From Myxococcota bacterium (GTDB lineage Bacteria > Myxococcota_A > Bradymonadia > UBA7976 > UBA1532): 39,096 nt of DNA. The first letter of the stretch is position 1. Each line of letters starts with the position of its first letter. Shown in pieces: positions 33,281-39,096 of this stretch. The notes under the pieces are model-generated. The model worked only from the letters and a program-made list of their open reading frames with translations. It was not told where the DNA came from and did not search any database. Both the position numbers and the translations under genes were made by a program. The stretch lies in contig JAKLJY010000078.1 in assembly GCA_023150895.1 (NCBI GenBank), positions 1 to 39,096 of the forward strand, written 5' to 3'.

Positions 33281-34058
33281 ACGCCGACGTCCGGGCGACG
33301 TAGTCCGCATAAGCGGGGCGCCGACCGGGGATGGTCGTCTCCATCAGGGCGACGCCCGAGACGCGCAGCAGAAGCCACGTGAGGAGGGCGGGGGAGGCGA
33401 GCGCCCAGGCGGCGCCCTCGGCGACCGCCACCAGGCCCAGCCCCCACCAGAAAAGGCACTCGCCGAAGTAGTTGGGGTGCCGGGAGTAGCGCCACAGGCC
33501 GGTATCGAGGACGGCCTCACCGCCTTCGGCGCGCCGGCGAAAGGCGGTCAGCTGCCGGTCGGCGACGGCCTCGACGACGAGTCCCACCGCACACATCGCG
33601 CCGCCCAGGATGTCCCAGGGGGTGACCGCGGGCGCGCCGGGGGCGGCCATCACCGCCAGCACGGGGCTGGCGATCAGCAGCATGAGCCCGCCTTGCAAGC
33701 CGAAGACCGTGGTCAGGCTCGAGAGCGCAAAGGACCTCCCCCAGCGGGCGCGCATCGTCGCGTAGCGGCGGTCCTCGCCTTCCTGGGCATGGCGGATGCC
33801 CAGGTGCAGCCAGAGCCTGAGCCCCCACAGCGTCACGGCGGCGAACACTGCGACCCGGCGGGCCTCGAAGCCCCCGCCCTGCGTCAGCGCGTAGGCCTGC
33901 CACGTCGTCAGCACGAACCCCACGGCCCAGACCGCGTCGACGACGCTGGCGTCCCGCCGCACGACCGCGACGATCCACGTCAGCCCCATCAGCACCCCGA
34001 CGAGGGCGACGGTCGGCAGACCCAGGATCTGCGCGGTGGCGGTGAGCGTTTCGAGCAT
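33249..34058 (-). CDS. DUF1295 / steroid 5-alpha-reductase-like membrane protein
   Basis: A 269-residue integral membrane protein with about seven hydrophobic helices. DASVVDAVWAVGFVLTTWQA and TLWGLRLWLHLGIRHAQEGE plus RRYATMRARWGR are typical of DUF1295. Near the C-terminus, GLWRYSRHPNYFGECLFWWG is the SRHPNYFGE motif of the isoprenylcysteine methyltransferase/5-alpha-reductase superfamily, and ETTIPGRRPAYADYVARTSAFIPWWP closes it. The true substrate is unknown; some relatives reduce steroid or fatty double bonds using NADPH. ATG 34058 has AGGG about 5 nt upstream; ATG 34079 is an alternative. Confidence 0.85.
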   Translation of the reverse strand: MLETLTATAQILGLPTVALVGVLMGLTWIVAVVRRDASVVDAVWAVGFVLTTWQAYALTQGGGFEARRVAVFAAVTLWGLRLWLHLGIRHAQEGEDRRYATMRARWGRSFALSSLTTVFGLQGGLMLLIASPVLAVMAAPGAPAVTPWDILGGAMCAVGLVVEAVADRQLTAFRRRAEGGEAVLDTGLWRYSRHPNYFGECLFWWGLGLVAVAEGAAWALASPALLTWLLLRVSGVALMETTIPGRRPAYADYVARTSAFIPWWPRRPG

Positions 34059-34116
34059 GGGCCCTGCCAGATGCGGCATTGGGTATCAGGGTTTCCCCTG
34101 GTGTCCCGAATCGTGT

Positions 34117-34866
34117 TCAGCCCAGGTTCTTGTCGGCGAACGACCAGTCGATCAGCTTGTCGAGAACGGCCTGAACGTAGTCGGCCCGCTTGTTCTGGTA
34201 GTCGAGGTAGTAGGCGTGCTCCCAGACGTCGATCGTCAGCAGGGGCTTCTTGCCGGCCGCCGGCAACTCCGCGTTGCCCGTCTTGACGACCTCGAGTTTG
34301 TCGCCGGCGGCCACCAGCCAGGCCCAACCGCTGCCGAACTGCCCCGTCGCGGCCTGGTGCAGCGCCTTCTTCGCTTCGTCCACCCCGCCGAAGCTGCTCT
34401 GGAGCTTGTCCTTGATGCGTCCGGTCGGCACGACACCGGCGCCGGCGGGTTTCAGGGAGTGCCAGTAGAAGGTGTGGTTCCAGATCTGGGCGGCGTTGTT
34501 GAACAGCGCGGCCTTGTCGGCCTTGCCCGTCGTGGCCGCCACGACCTGCTCGAGCGTCATGCCGGCGTACTCGGTGCCGGCGACGAGCTCGTTGAGCTTG
34601 GTGACGTAGCCCTTGTGGTGTTTGCCGTAGTGGAAGCCGATGGTCTGCGCCGAGATCACCGGCGCGAGCGCGTCGTCCTTGTACGGGAGTGCCGGCAGCG
34701 TGAACGGGCCGGTGGGCGCGGCCGCGGACCCGGGCGCCGAGGCGGGCGCGGCCGCAAACGCGAGGCGACCGCGGAGGGTCGTGACGGCGGCGGCGGTCAG
34801 GCCGGCGGCGGCCGTGAGGAGCGCGCTGCGCCGGGAAAAGGGGATCGTGCGGGGGGCGTCGGTCAT
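34117..34866 (-). CDS. Tat-exported Fe-type superoxide dismutase
   Basis: Converts superoxide to oxygen and hydrogen peroxide. The 249-residue product starts with a Tat signal ([18 protein letters not shown]) and an Ala/Pro spacer to residue 53, then a complete Fe/Mn-SOD. Metal ligands: H79 ([14 protein letters not shown]), H131 ([12 protein letters not shown]), D213 and H217 ([17 protein letters not shown]). NHTFYWHSL and [10 protein letters not shown] favour the iron type. Most bacterial Fe-SODs are cytoplasmic; export here would protect the cytochrome-rich envelope. ATG 34866 has AAAGGA 8 nt upstream and opens the signal. The transcription start is uncertain, although TTGACG occurs upstream near 34923 on this strand. 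Confidence 0.92.
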   Translation of the reverse strand: MTDAPRTIPFSRRSALLTAAAGLTAAAVTTLRGRLAFAAAPASAPGSAAAPTGPFTLPALPYKDDALAPVISAQTIGFHYGKHHKGYVTKLNELVAGTEYAGMTLEQVVAATTGKADKAALFNNAAQIWNHTFYWHSLKPAGAGVVPTGRIKDKLQSSFGGVDEAKKALHQAATGQFGSGWAWLVAAGDKLEVVKTGNAELPAAGKKPLLTIDVWEHAYYLDYQNKRADYVQAVLDKLIDWSFADKNLG

Positions 34867-34945
34867 GGGTGGGTCCTTTCGGGAGTCAGGCGCCGGCAAG
34901 GGAGCACCGGTCGTCCGGGCGCGTCAAGGGATGCCGCGGGGGATC

Positions 34946-34974
34946 TTGCGGTCGCGGGGGTCCGGCGTCACGCT
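34946..34974 (+). promoter_or_regulatory. weak promoter candidate for the GNAT gene
   Basis: TTGCGG (34946-34951), 17-nt spacer, CACGCT (34969-34974), then 8 nt to ATG 34983. The -10 is poor; it is listed because the spacing is correct and no SD exists. Confidence 0.25.
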
Positions 34975-34982
34975 GCGTGGCC

Positions 34983-35504
34983 ATGGCCCGCATCCGCCCC
35001 GTTCGCCCCGACGACGTCCCCGCAATCGACGCGATGATCCGCGAGCTCGCGGCCTACGAACGGGCGCCCGAGGCCGTCGTCGCGACCCCGGCGGACCTGC
35101 ACGCCGCGCTGTTCACCGGCGAACGGAGCGGCACGGGTGGTCCGGCGCTCTTCGGGCACGTCGTCGAGGTCGAGGGCACCGGCGGGCCGCGGCTCGCGGG
35201 TTTCGCGTTGTGGTTTCTGAACTACTCGACGTGGCTCGGGCGGCACGGCCTCTACCTCGAGGACCTCTACGTGCGCGCGGCGGACCGCGGCCGGGGCTAC
35301 GGCGAGGCCCTGCTCGCCACCCTCGCCCGCATCTGTGTCGAGCGGGGCTTCGGGCGGTTTGAATTCTGGGTCCTCGACTGGAACACACCCGCGCTCGACT
35401 TCTACCGGGCGCGCGGAGCGGTGGCGATGGACGAGTGGACGGTGCAACGGTTCACGGGCGACGCCCTCGTCGAACTCGCGCGTCGAGCGCCCGTCCCCCG
35501 TTGA
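34983..35504 (+). CDS. GNAT-family N-acetyltransferase
   Basis: A 173-residue acetyl-CoA-dependent transferase. It shows the N-terminal IRPVRPDDVPAIDAMIRELA, strand VEGTGGPRLAGFALWFLNYS, the SSAT-like STWLGRHGLYLEDLYV, the CoA-binding loop VRAADRGRGYGEALLATLAR (R/Q-x-x-G-x-A type, here RGRGYGEA) and the closing FEFWVLDWNTPALDFYRARG. The STWLGRxGLYLEDLYV stretch places it near diamine/spermidine acetyltransferases, but substrate cannot be assigned. ATG 34983 follows no SD. It diverges from the SOD gene and converges on the PAP2 gene, 9 nt apart. Confidence 0.88.
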   Translation: MARIRPVRPDDVPAIDAMIRELAAYERAPEAVVATPADLHAALFTGERSGTGGPALFGHVVEVEGTGGPRLAGFALWFLNYSTWLGRHGLYLEDLYVRAADRGRGYGEALLATLARICVERGFGRFEFWVLDWNTPALDFYRARGAVAMDEWTVQRFTGDALVELARRAPVPR

Positions 35505-35513
35505 CCACGCCGC

Positions 35514-36362
35514 TCAGAACGCGCCGCCCACCGAGATCATCTGGCCGTCCGAGGTGAGCATCGCGCCGCCCGTCGCCGCCCCGCGCGCGACGTGGTGCAG
35601 GTGCGGCACGAGCACGCCGACGGCCGTGCCCACGGCGAAACCGGTCAACACATCCGTCGGGAAGTGTTTGCCCGCGCGCATGCGCTCGGCAGCCACGAAG
35701 CCGGTGAGTGCCAGGCCGGCCGCCAGGGTCAGCGGCCCGCGGACGCCCCCGTCGTCTTCGCGGAAGGCCATGTACGTCGCCGTCGCCCCGAGCGCCGCCG
35801 TGACCCCCGTGTGACCGGAGAAGAAGCTCAGATACGCGTCGTCGTCCGTCGGGCCGCAGCCGAGGGCGGGGCGTGCCCGACGCTCGGGCTGATAGCTGCA
35901 CGGCCGCGGGCGCTGCACCGCGTGTTTGGCCATCTCCGCCAGCGCCGCGGTCGTCAGCGCGCTCTCGGCGTAGAGCGTCGTCTTCACGACGCCCGAGCGC
36001 CAGCCGTCGTGCTTGCCGCTCACCCCGGCGTCCGCCAGCGCGAACGCGACGGCCAGCGTCACGCCGAGATCCGAGCTGCGCAACGCGTCGTCGTGCGTGC
36101 CCCACTCGACGACCGGCCCGTCGAGACCATTGAGATCCCCACGATGCCCGTCCTCGTGTCGGCGCGGGACGATGTGTTTCAGGCCGAGAAGCACGCCGAC
36201 GTCCAGGGCAATGAGACCGGCGTCCCAGGCGGGCGAGATCTGAAAGGGCGTCGCCTGCCCGCCCTCGACGGGGTCCGTCAGGGGGCCGGCGGAGGCCGCG
36301 TCTGCCCCGAACGTCAGGACGGAGAGCGCCGCCGCCGCGACCGCCGAACGAGAAGGTCTCAT
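35514..36362 (-). CDS. PAP2-family membrane phosphatase
   Basis: A 282-residue phosphatase of the PAP2 superfamily, with a signal sequence (ending near ADAASAG) and several helices. The three catalytic motifs are present: K-x6-RP (KHAVQRPRP), SGH (FFSGHTG, His as base) and R-x5-H-x3-D (RMRAGKHFPTD). Members act on lipid phosphates such as undecaprenyl pyrophosphate or phosphatidate at the outer face of the membrane; the substrate here is unknown. ATG 36362 overlaps the GMC gene's stop by 4 nt (ATGA), so it is the third gene of a translationally coupled operon. An unrelated substrate range makes its link to the oxidoreductase puzzling. Confidence 0.9.
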   Translation of the reverse strand: MRPSRSAVAAAALSVLTFGADAASAGPLTDPVEGGQATPFQISPAWDAGLIALDVGVLLGLKHIVPRRHEDGHRGDLNGLDGPVVEWGTHDDALRSSDLGVTLAVAFALADAGVSGKHDGWRSGVVKTTLYAESALTTAALAEMAKHAVQRPRPCSYQPERRARPALGCGPTDDDAYLSFFSGHTGVTAALGATATYMAFREDDGGVRGPLTLAAGLALTGFVAAERMRAGKHFPTDVLTGFAVGTAVGVLVPHLHHVARGAATGGAMLTSDGQMISVGGAF

Positions 36363-37921
36363 GTGCTCAGCATCTCTTCGGCGATGTAATTCGACAGCGC
36401 ATAGACCGTCATCTGCGGGTTCACCAGAATGGACGTCGGGAAGAGACTCGCATCGGCCACGAACAGGTCGCGCGCGCCGAAGACCTCGCCGCGGGGGCCG
36501 ACGACGCCGTCCGTCGCGCTCGTGGCCATGCGGCAGGTACCCTGCGGGTGGTACGAGATGAGACGCACCGAGGACGGGCCGGCCGGCAACCCGTCGACGA
36601 CGCGGTCGATGTCGGCCGGCGTCTCGATCAGGCCGTCGCCGAAGGCCGGCAGATACACGCGCCGCGCCCCGGCGGCGAAGAAGACCCGCGCCGCGGCCTT
36701 CATGGCGGCGTGCAGTTTGGGGCGGTCGACGTCGGCAATGCGGTAGTGAATGCTCTTGTCGCGGCCGTCCCACGAGACGCGGCCGACGTTTTCGTCGTGA
36801 ATCAGCGCGGCCGTCGCCGCGAAGTGCGCGTAACGGGTCATCGCCTCGACGTGGGTGTGTCCCTGTCCGGGGAGCATGACCGACAACACATCCGGCGCGG
36901 CCATGCCACCCTCGAGCAGGAAACCGCCCTTGTCGGGGTGCTCGAAGGCATCGACGTAGCTGCCCACCGTCGCCCCGCGCCAGCCGTAGATGGGCTCGGG
37001 CATCTCGGCCATCACCAGCGCCGACGGGTGCAGCGCCAGGTGGGCGCCGAGCGCGCGCGACGGGTTCGGCAGCTCGCTGTTCATCAGCAGAATGGGCGTC
37101 TGAATCGGCCCCGCGGCGCTGACGTAGCGGTCGGCCGTCACGTCGACGCGACACACGATCTCGCCCGTCGCCGGATCGCGCACCGTCGCGTCGAGCCCCA
37201 CGACCCGCCCGCCCTGCAGCCGGAACCGCTCGGCACGGGTGTCGGCGAACAGACGGGCGCCGAAGGCTGCCGCCCAGGGCAGATAGGTCACGAGCATCGA
37301 CTGTTTGCGGTCCGACGCGCAGCCGTGGAAACAGAAGCCGGTCAGCGCGCAGTCCTTGGTGTTGCGCGACAGGGGCTTGTGCGACCAGCCGAGGCGTTCG
37401 GCGCCCGTCATCAACACACGGGCGTTGGCGCTCAGCTCGTGGGGTCCGTTCTCGTGGACGGACAGCCGCCGCTCGATCTTCTCGTACAGGCCGTGCAGGC
37501 GGGCGTGCGCGAGGTGGGTCAGCCCGTGGGTGCGGTGCCAGACCTCGAGGACGTGATCGGGGATGCGAAAACAGACCGCCCCGTTGACCACCGTCGAGCC
37601 GCCGACACAGCGACCCTGGAGCACCATGATGTCACCGTCGGTGTTGAGCTGCGCGCCGCGGTCCTGAAAGACCTTGTCGAACATGTCGACGGTCTTCTCC
37701 GTGAACTGTGTCGAGGGCACGTACCGCCCGGCCTCGAGCACGACGACCGAGCGGCCGGCCCGGGCGAGTTCGTAAGCCATCACCGCTCCGCCGGCCCCCG
37801 AGCCGACGACGACGACGTCGGCTCGAAGCGACAGACGACGTTCACCTCGGGCGCGGAGAGCGGCGGCGTCGGTGACCGGCAGGGGGGCGCCGGGGGCGAG
37901 GGGCGTCGGGGTCGAGGTCAT
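36359..37921 (-). CDS. GMC-family oxidoreductase
   Basis: A 520-residue FAD enzyme of the GMC family, oxidising an alcohol or sugar substrate. FAD binding: DVVVVGSGAGGAVMAYELAR and LEAGRYVPS; second FAD motif GRCVGGSTVVNGAVCFRIP. A four-Cys patch DCALTGFCFHGCASDRKQS is typical of this bacterial subgroup. Catalytic His is H458 in YHPQGTCRM and the partner Asn is N501 in VNPQMT. The enzyme itself has no signal; it may be carried across by the Tat-tagged small subunit encoded just upstream, whose stop overlaps this ATG by 4 nt. The same overlap joins it to the PAP2 gene. Related pairs (large GMC plus small Tat subunit) act on gluconate or fructose. Confidence 0.93.
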   Translation of the reverse strand: MTSTPTPLAPGAPLPVTDAAALRARGERRLSLRADVVVVGSGAGGAVMAYELARAGRSVVVLEAGRYVPSTQFTEKTVDMFDKVFQDRGAQLNTDGDIMVLQGRCVGGSTVVNGAVCFRIPDHVLEVWHRTHGLTHLAHARLHGLYEKIERRLSVHENGPHELSANARVLMTGAERLGWSHKPLSRNTKDCALTGFCFHGCASDRKQSMLVTYLPWAAAFGARLFADTRAERFRLQGGRVVGLDATVRDPATGEIVCRVDVTADRYVSAAGPIQTPILLMNSELPNPSRALGAHLALHPSALVMAEMPEPIYGWRGATVGSYVDAFEHPDKGGFLLEGGMAAPDVLSVMLPGQGHTHVEAMTRYAHFAATAALIHDENVGRVSWDGRDKSIHYRIADVDRPKLHAAMKAAARVFFAAGARRVYLPAFGDGLIETPADIDRVVDGLPAGPSSVRLISYHPQGTCRMATSATDGVVGPRGEVFGARDLFVADASLFPTSILVNPQMTVYALSNYIAEEMLST

Positions 37922-38520
37922 GGTTCACCGGCCGGGAGGGGCTGGTTGCCGAGGCGCGCGATGCCCCGGACATCCGTCACGGGGCCGTCGTACTGCAGGG
38001 CCGGCCAGGCGCCCGGCGCGCCGTAGTATCCGAGCACGACGAGCTGTTTGACCGCGCCGAAGGCCGCGCGCTGCAGCTCACCGCCCCGCGACCAGGCGGC
38101 GAGCCAATCGGCCAGCGCCGCGTCGGACAGGTTCGTCGCGCGGGTCAGTGCACCGCCGAGGGGCACCGCGCCGTGCTCCAGGGCCAGCAGCGCCTGACGC
38201 AGCAGCGCGCGCGCCGGGCGGGGCAGGCGGCCGACCTGCGCGTCGATGTTCTCCAGCACGGGCAGGCGGTCCGGCGGCAGCAGGGCCGAGCCCGGCGGCG
38301 GCAGAAACACGGGCAGAAGCCGCGCAAAGAGGCGGGCTTCGCTCGGAGTCAGGTGAACCAGCGTCGAGGGCAGGGCCACGGCACGCCAGGGCACGCAGGC
38401 CCGCACCGCGAGCAGACCCGCGAGGCCGACCGCACCGAGCAGCGCACGGCGTCGCGTCGGCGCAGCGGGCGCGGGCGAAGCGGGCGAAACGTCGGACGTC
38501 GGGGCGGGCAATGAGGCCAT
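37918..38520 (-). CDS. Tat-signal small subunit of the GMC oxidoreductase
   Basis: A 200-residue protein with a twin-arginine signal (PTRRRALLGAVGLAGLLAV) and a helical body: TPSEARLFARLLPVFLPPPG, ENIDAQVGRLPRPARALLRQ, LSDAALADWLAAWSRGGELQ and AFGAVKQLVVLGYYGAPGAW. It follows the pattern of gluconate 2-dehydrogenase subunit 3-like proteins, which accompany a GMC large subunit and escort it through the Tat pathway. The first gene of the operon; ATG 38520 has no SD but sits 6 nt after a strong -10. Its stop overlaps the GMC start. The N-terminal 20 Pro/Ala-rich residues before the twin Arg are longer than usual. Confidence 0.85.
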   Translation of the reverse strand: MASLPAPTSDVSPASPAPAAPTRRRALLGAVGLAGLLAVRACVPWRAVALPSTLVHLTPSEARLFARLLPVFLPPPGSALLPPDRLPVLENIDAQVGRLPRPARALLRQALLALEHGAVPLGGALTRATNLSDAALADWLAAWSRGGELQRAAFGAVKQLVVLGYYGAPGAWPALQYDGPVTDVRGIARLGNQPLPAGEP

Positions 38521-38526
38521 GTCGCG

Positions 38527-38555
38527 ACCCTATGCCCGTTCCGTACCACGGTCAA
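38527..38555 (-). promoter_or_regulatory. strong leaderless promoter of the GMC operon
   Basis: On the minus strand TTGACC (complement of 38550-38555), a 17-nt spacer and TAGGGT (complement of 38527-38532), then exactly 6 nt to ATG 38520. The good -35, optimal spacing and absence of an SD support a leaderless start. Confidence 0.6.
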
Positions 38556-38653
38556 CGCGGCGGGCGTGGGGGGCAAGGGATCCGCACGGGTCGACCGCCA
38601 CGAACCTCGGACCACCCCACCGGGGAGCGGAGCTGTTCACCCTGCGCCTCCTC

Positions 38654-38703
38654 CGACACGGCCTTACCTTCGATGGCGCTCTGTCGAAGGTGAGACCGTG
38701 TCG
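38654..38703. repeat. 20-bp-arm hairpin in the non-coding stretch 38521-38874
   Basis: 38654-38673 (CGACACGG..TTCGA) and 38684-38703 form near-perfect inverted arms: 18 of 20 bases pair, plus one wobble, with a 10-nt loop. A T-run follows only 11 nt later (38715-38722), so it is an unusual terminator at best. A similar ACCGTGTCG appears at 39044-39052, suggesting a small repeat family. The remaining sequence of 38521-38874 holds two promoters but no gene I can see. Confidence 0.6.
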
Positions 38704-38809
38704 CAGCGAGGAGATGTTTTTTCGTATCGGCGGGCGAGAGACCGGCGACTGCGGTGTGAGGCGCCGCTGGACCTCTCGCGCACGCGATGGCGGCGCGGGT
38801 CGTCCCGAC

Positions 38810-38838
38810 GTGACTCGAGATCGTAGGTCGTGTATGAA
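38810..38838 (+). promoter_or_regulatory. promoter candidate for the M48-like fragment
   Basis: GTGACT (38810-38815), 17-nt spacer, TATGAA (38833-38838). The predicted leader contains AGGAGG (38865-38870) before GTG 38875. Confidence 0.4.
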
Positions 38839-38874
38839 ACGGCGTACGGGCGTGGCCCCGAAACAGGAGGAAAC

Positions 38875-39045
38875 GTGGACAAAATCTATCCAGCAGGGCC
38901 GGCGGCCTTCCCCGCCGAATTGACACGCGCGAGTGTCTCGTATCGCCGAAGTGCCTGGCTTGCCATGTTCGGATTGGCCGGGTTCGGCGTCGTCTACATG
39001 GGCTTGACCGGCTTTTTCCGGCTCTTCTCGGATATCCGTGGGTGA
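38875..39045 (+). CDS. short protein resembling an M48 peptidase N-terminus
   Basis: A 56-residue product from GTG 38875, with AGGAGG 4 nt upstream. MDKIYPAGPAAFPAELTRAS, then SYRRSAWLAMFGLAGFGVVY, resembles the start of M48 metallopeptidases of Myxococcota, which open with a similar leader and a first membrane helix, but it stops soon after the helix (GFFRLFSDIRG). No zinc motif is possible in so short a piece. Only about 50 nt remain to the window edge, and no continuation of the fold is seen in the other frames. It is either a truncated gene or a small membrane protein. Confidence 0.5.
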   Translation: MDKIYPAGPAAFPAELTRASVSYRRSAWLAMFGLAGFGVVYMGLTGFFRLFSDIRG

Positions 39046-39096
39046 CCGTGTCGTGAGGATCGTGGGTTCACCGTTGCGGCGGGCCACGTCCGGCTG

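Overview
The window is about 39 kb of very GC-rich DNA with dense, mostly non-operonic genes on both strands. Three traits point to a Myxococcota-type bacterium: abundant lipoproteins with Asp/Ala/Gly/Pro-rich linkers (DAGPAPELD, GGQLTGG and similar), many c-type cytochrome lipoproteins, and predicted secreted beta-propellers. The GGQxxGG linkers recall Bradymonadales-like relatives. No rRNA, tRNA, phage genes, transposase or CRISPR array was seen. Taxonomy is inferred from protein style only.

Layout. 1-980: decayed accessory DNA, with a partial addiction-module antitoxin, a ParE-like toxin cut by an in-frame TAG, and a remnant of a DUF4143 ATPase. 981-6680: secreted coiled-coil protein, small HTH protein, cystathionine beta-synthase/cysteine synthase, a lipobox protein ending in a Fis-type HTH, a CotH-kinase lipoprotein and a DUF2914 protein. 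6814-10516: HtpX protease, a degenerate histidine kinase/receiver hybrid, and hemB, whose stop codon lies in one arm of a 172-bp terminal-inverted-repeat element. 10700-16464: propeller lipoprotein, tandem-duplicated di-heme oxidoreductase (4 hemes), a small lipoprotein and a cytochrome-rhodanese fusion. 16668-17355: PIN/RHH toxin-antitoxin pair with a near-consensus, apparently leaderless promoter. 17442-19998: PQQ-type sugar dehydrogenase-like lipoprotein plus a di-heme cytochrome of the SO2930/HNE_0200 type. 20122-25641: an unrecognised 1250-residue cytosolic-looking repeat protein and a lipoprotein. 25667-32146: heptaheme-TPR lipoprotein, repeat-rich Cys lipoprotein, a Spy/CpxP-like protein with an OmpR-type two-component system, and a monoheme lipoprotein. 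32246-35504: renalase-like amine oxidase, DUF1295 membrane protein, Tat-exported Fe-type superoxide dismutase, GNAT acetyltransferase. 35514-38520: translationally coupled Tat small subunit, GMC oxidoreductase and PAP2 phosphatase. 38521-39096: a long hairpin and a fragment resembling the N-terminus of an M48 peptidase.

How the genes fit together. Five separate predicted lipoproteins carry 16 CxxCH heme sites, alongside PQQ-type and GMC-type oxidoreductases. This suggests an envelope specialised in periplasmic redox chemistry, with envelope-stress sensing (Spy-like protein with response regulator and kinase; HtpX; exported SOD). HemB supplies tetrapyrrole. The most novel items are the 1250-aa repeat protein, the lipoprotein-HTH hybrid facing a 21-bp-spaced operator-like array, the tandem di-heme oxidoreductase, the cytochrome/His-rich/rhodanese fusion, and a recurring leaderless promoter layout (a -10-like hexamer 6 nt before the start codon).
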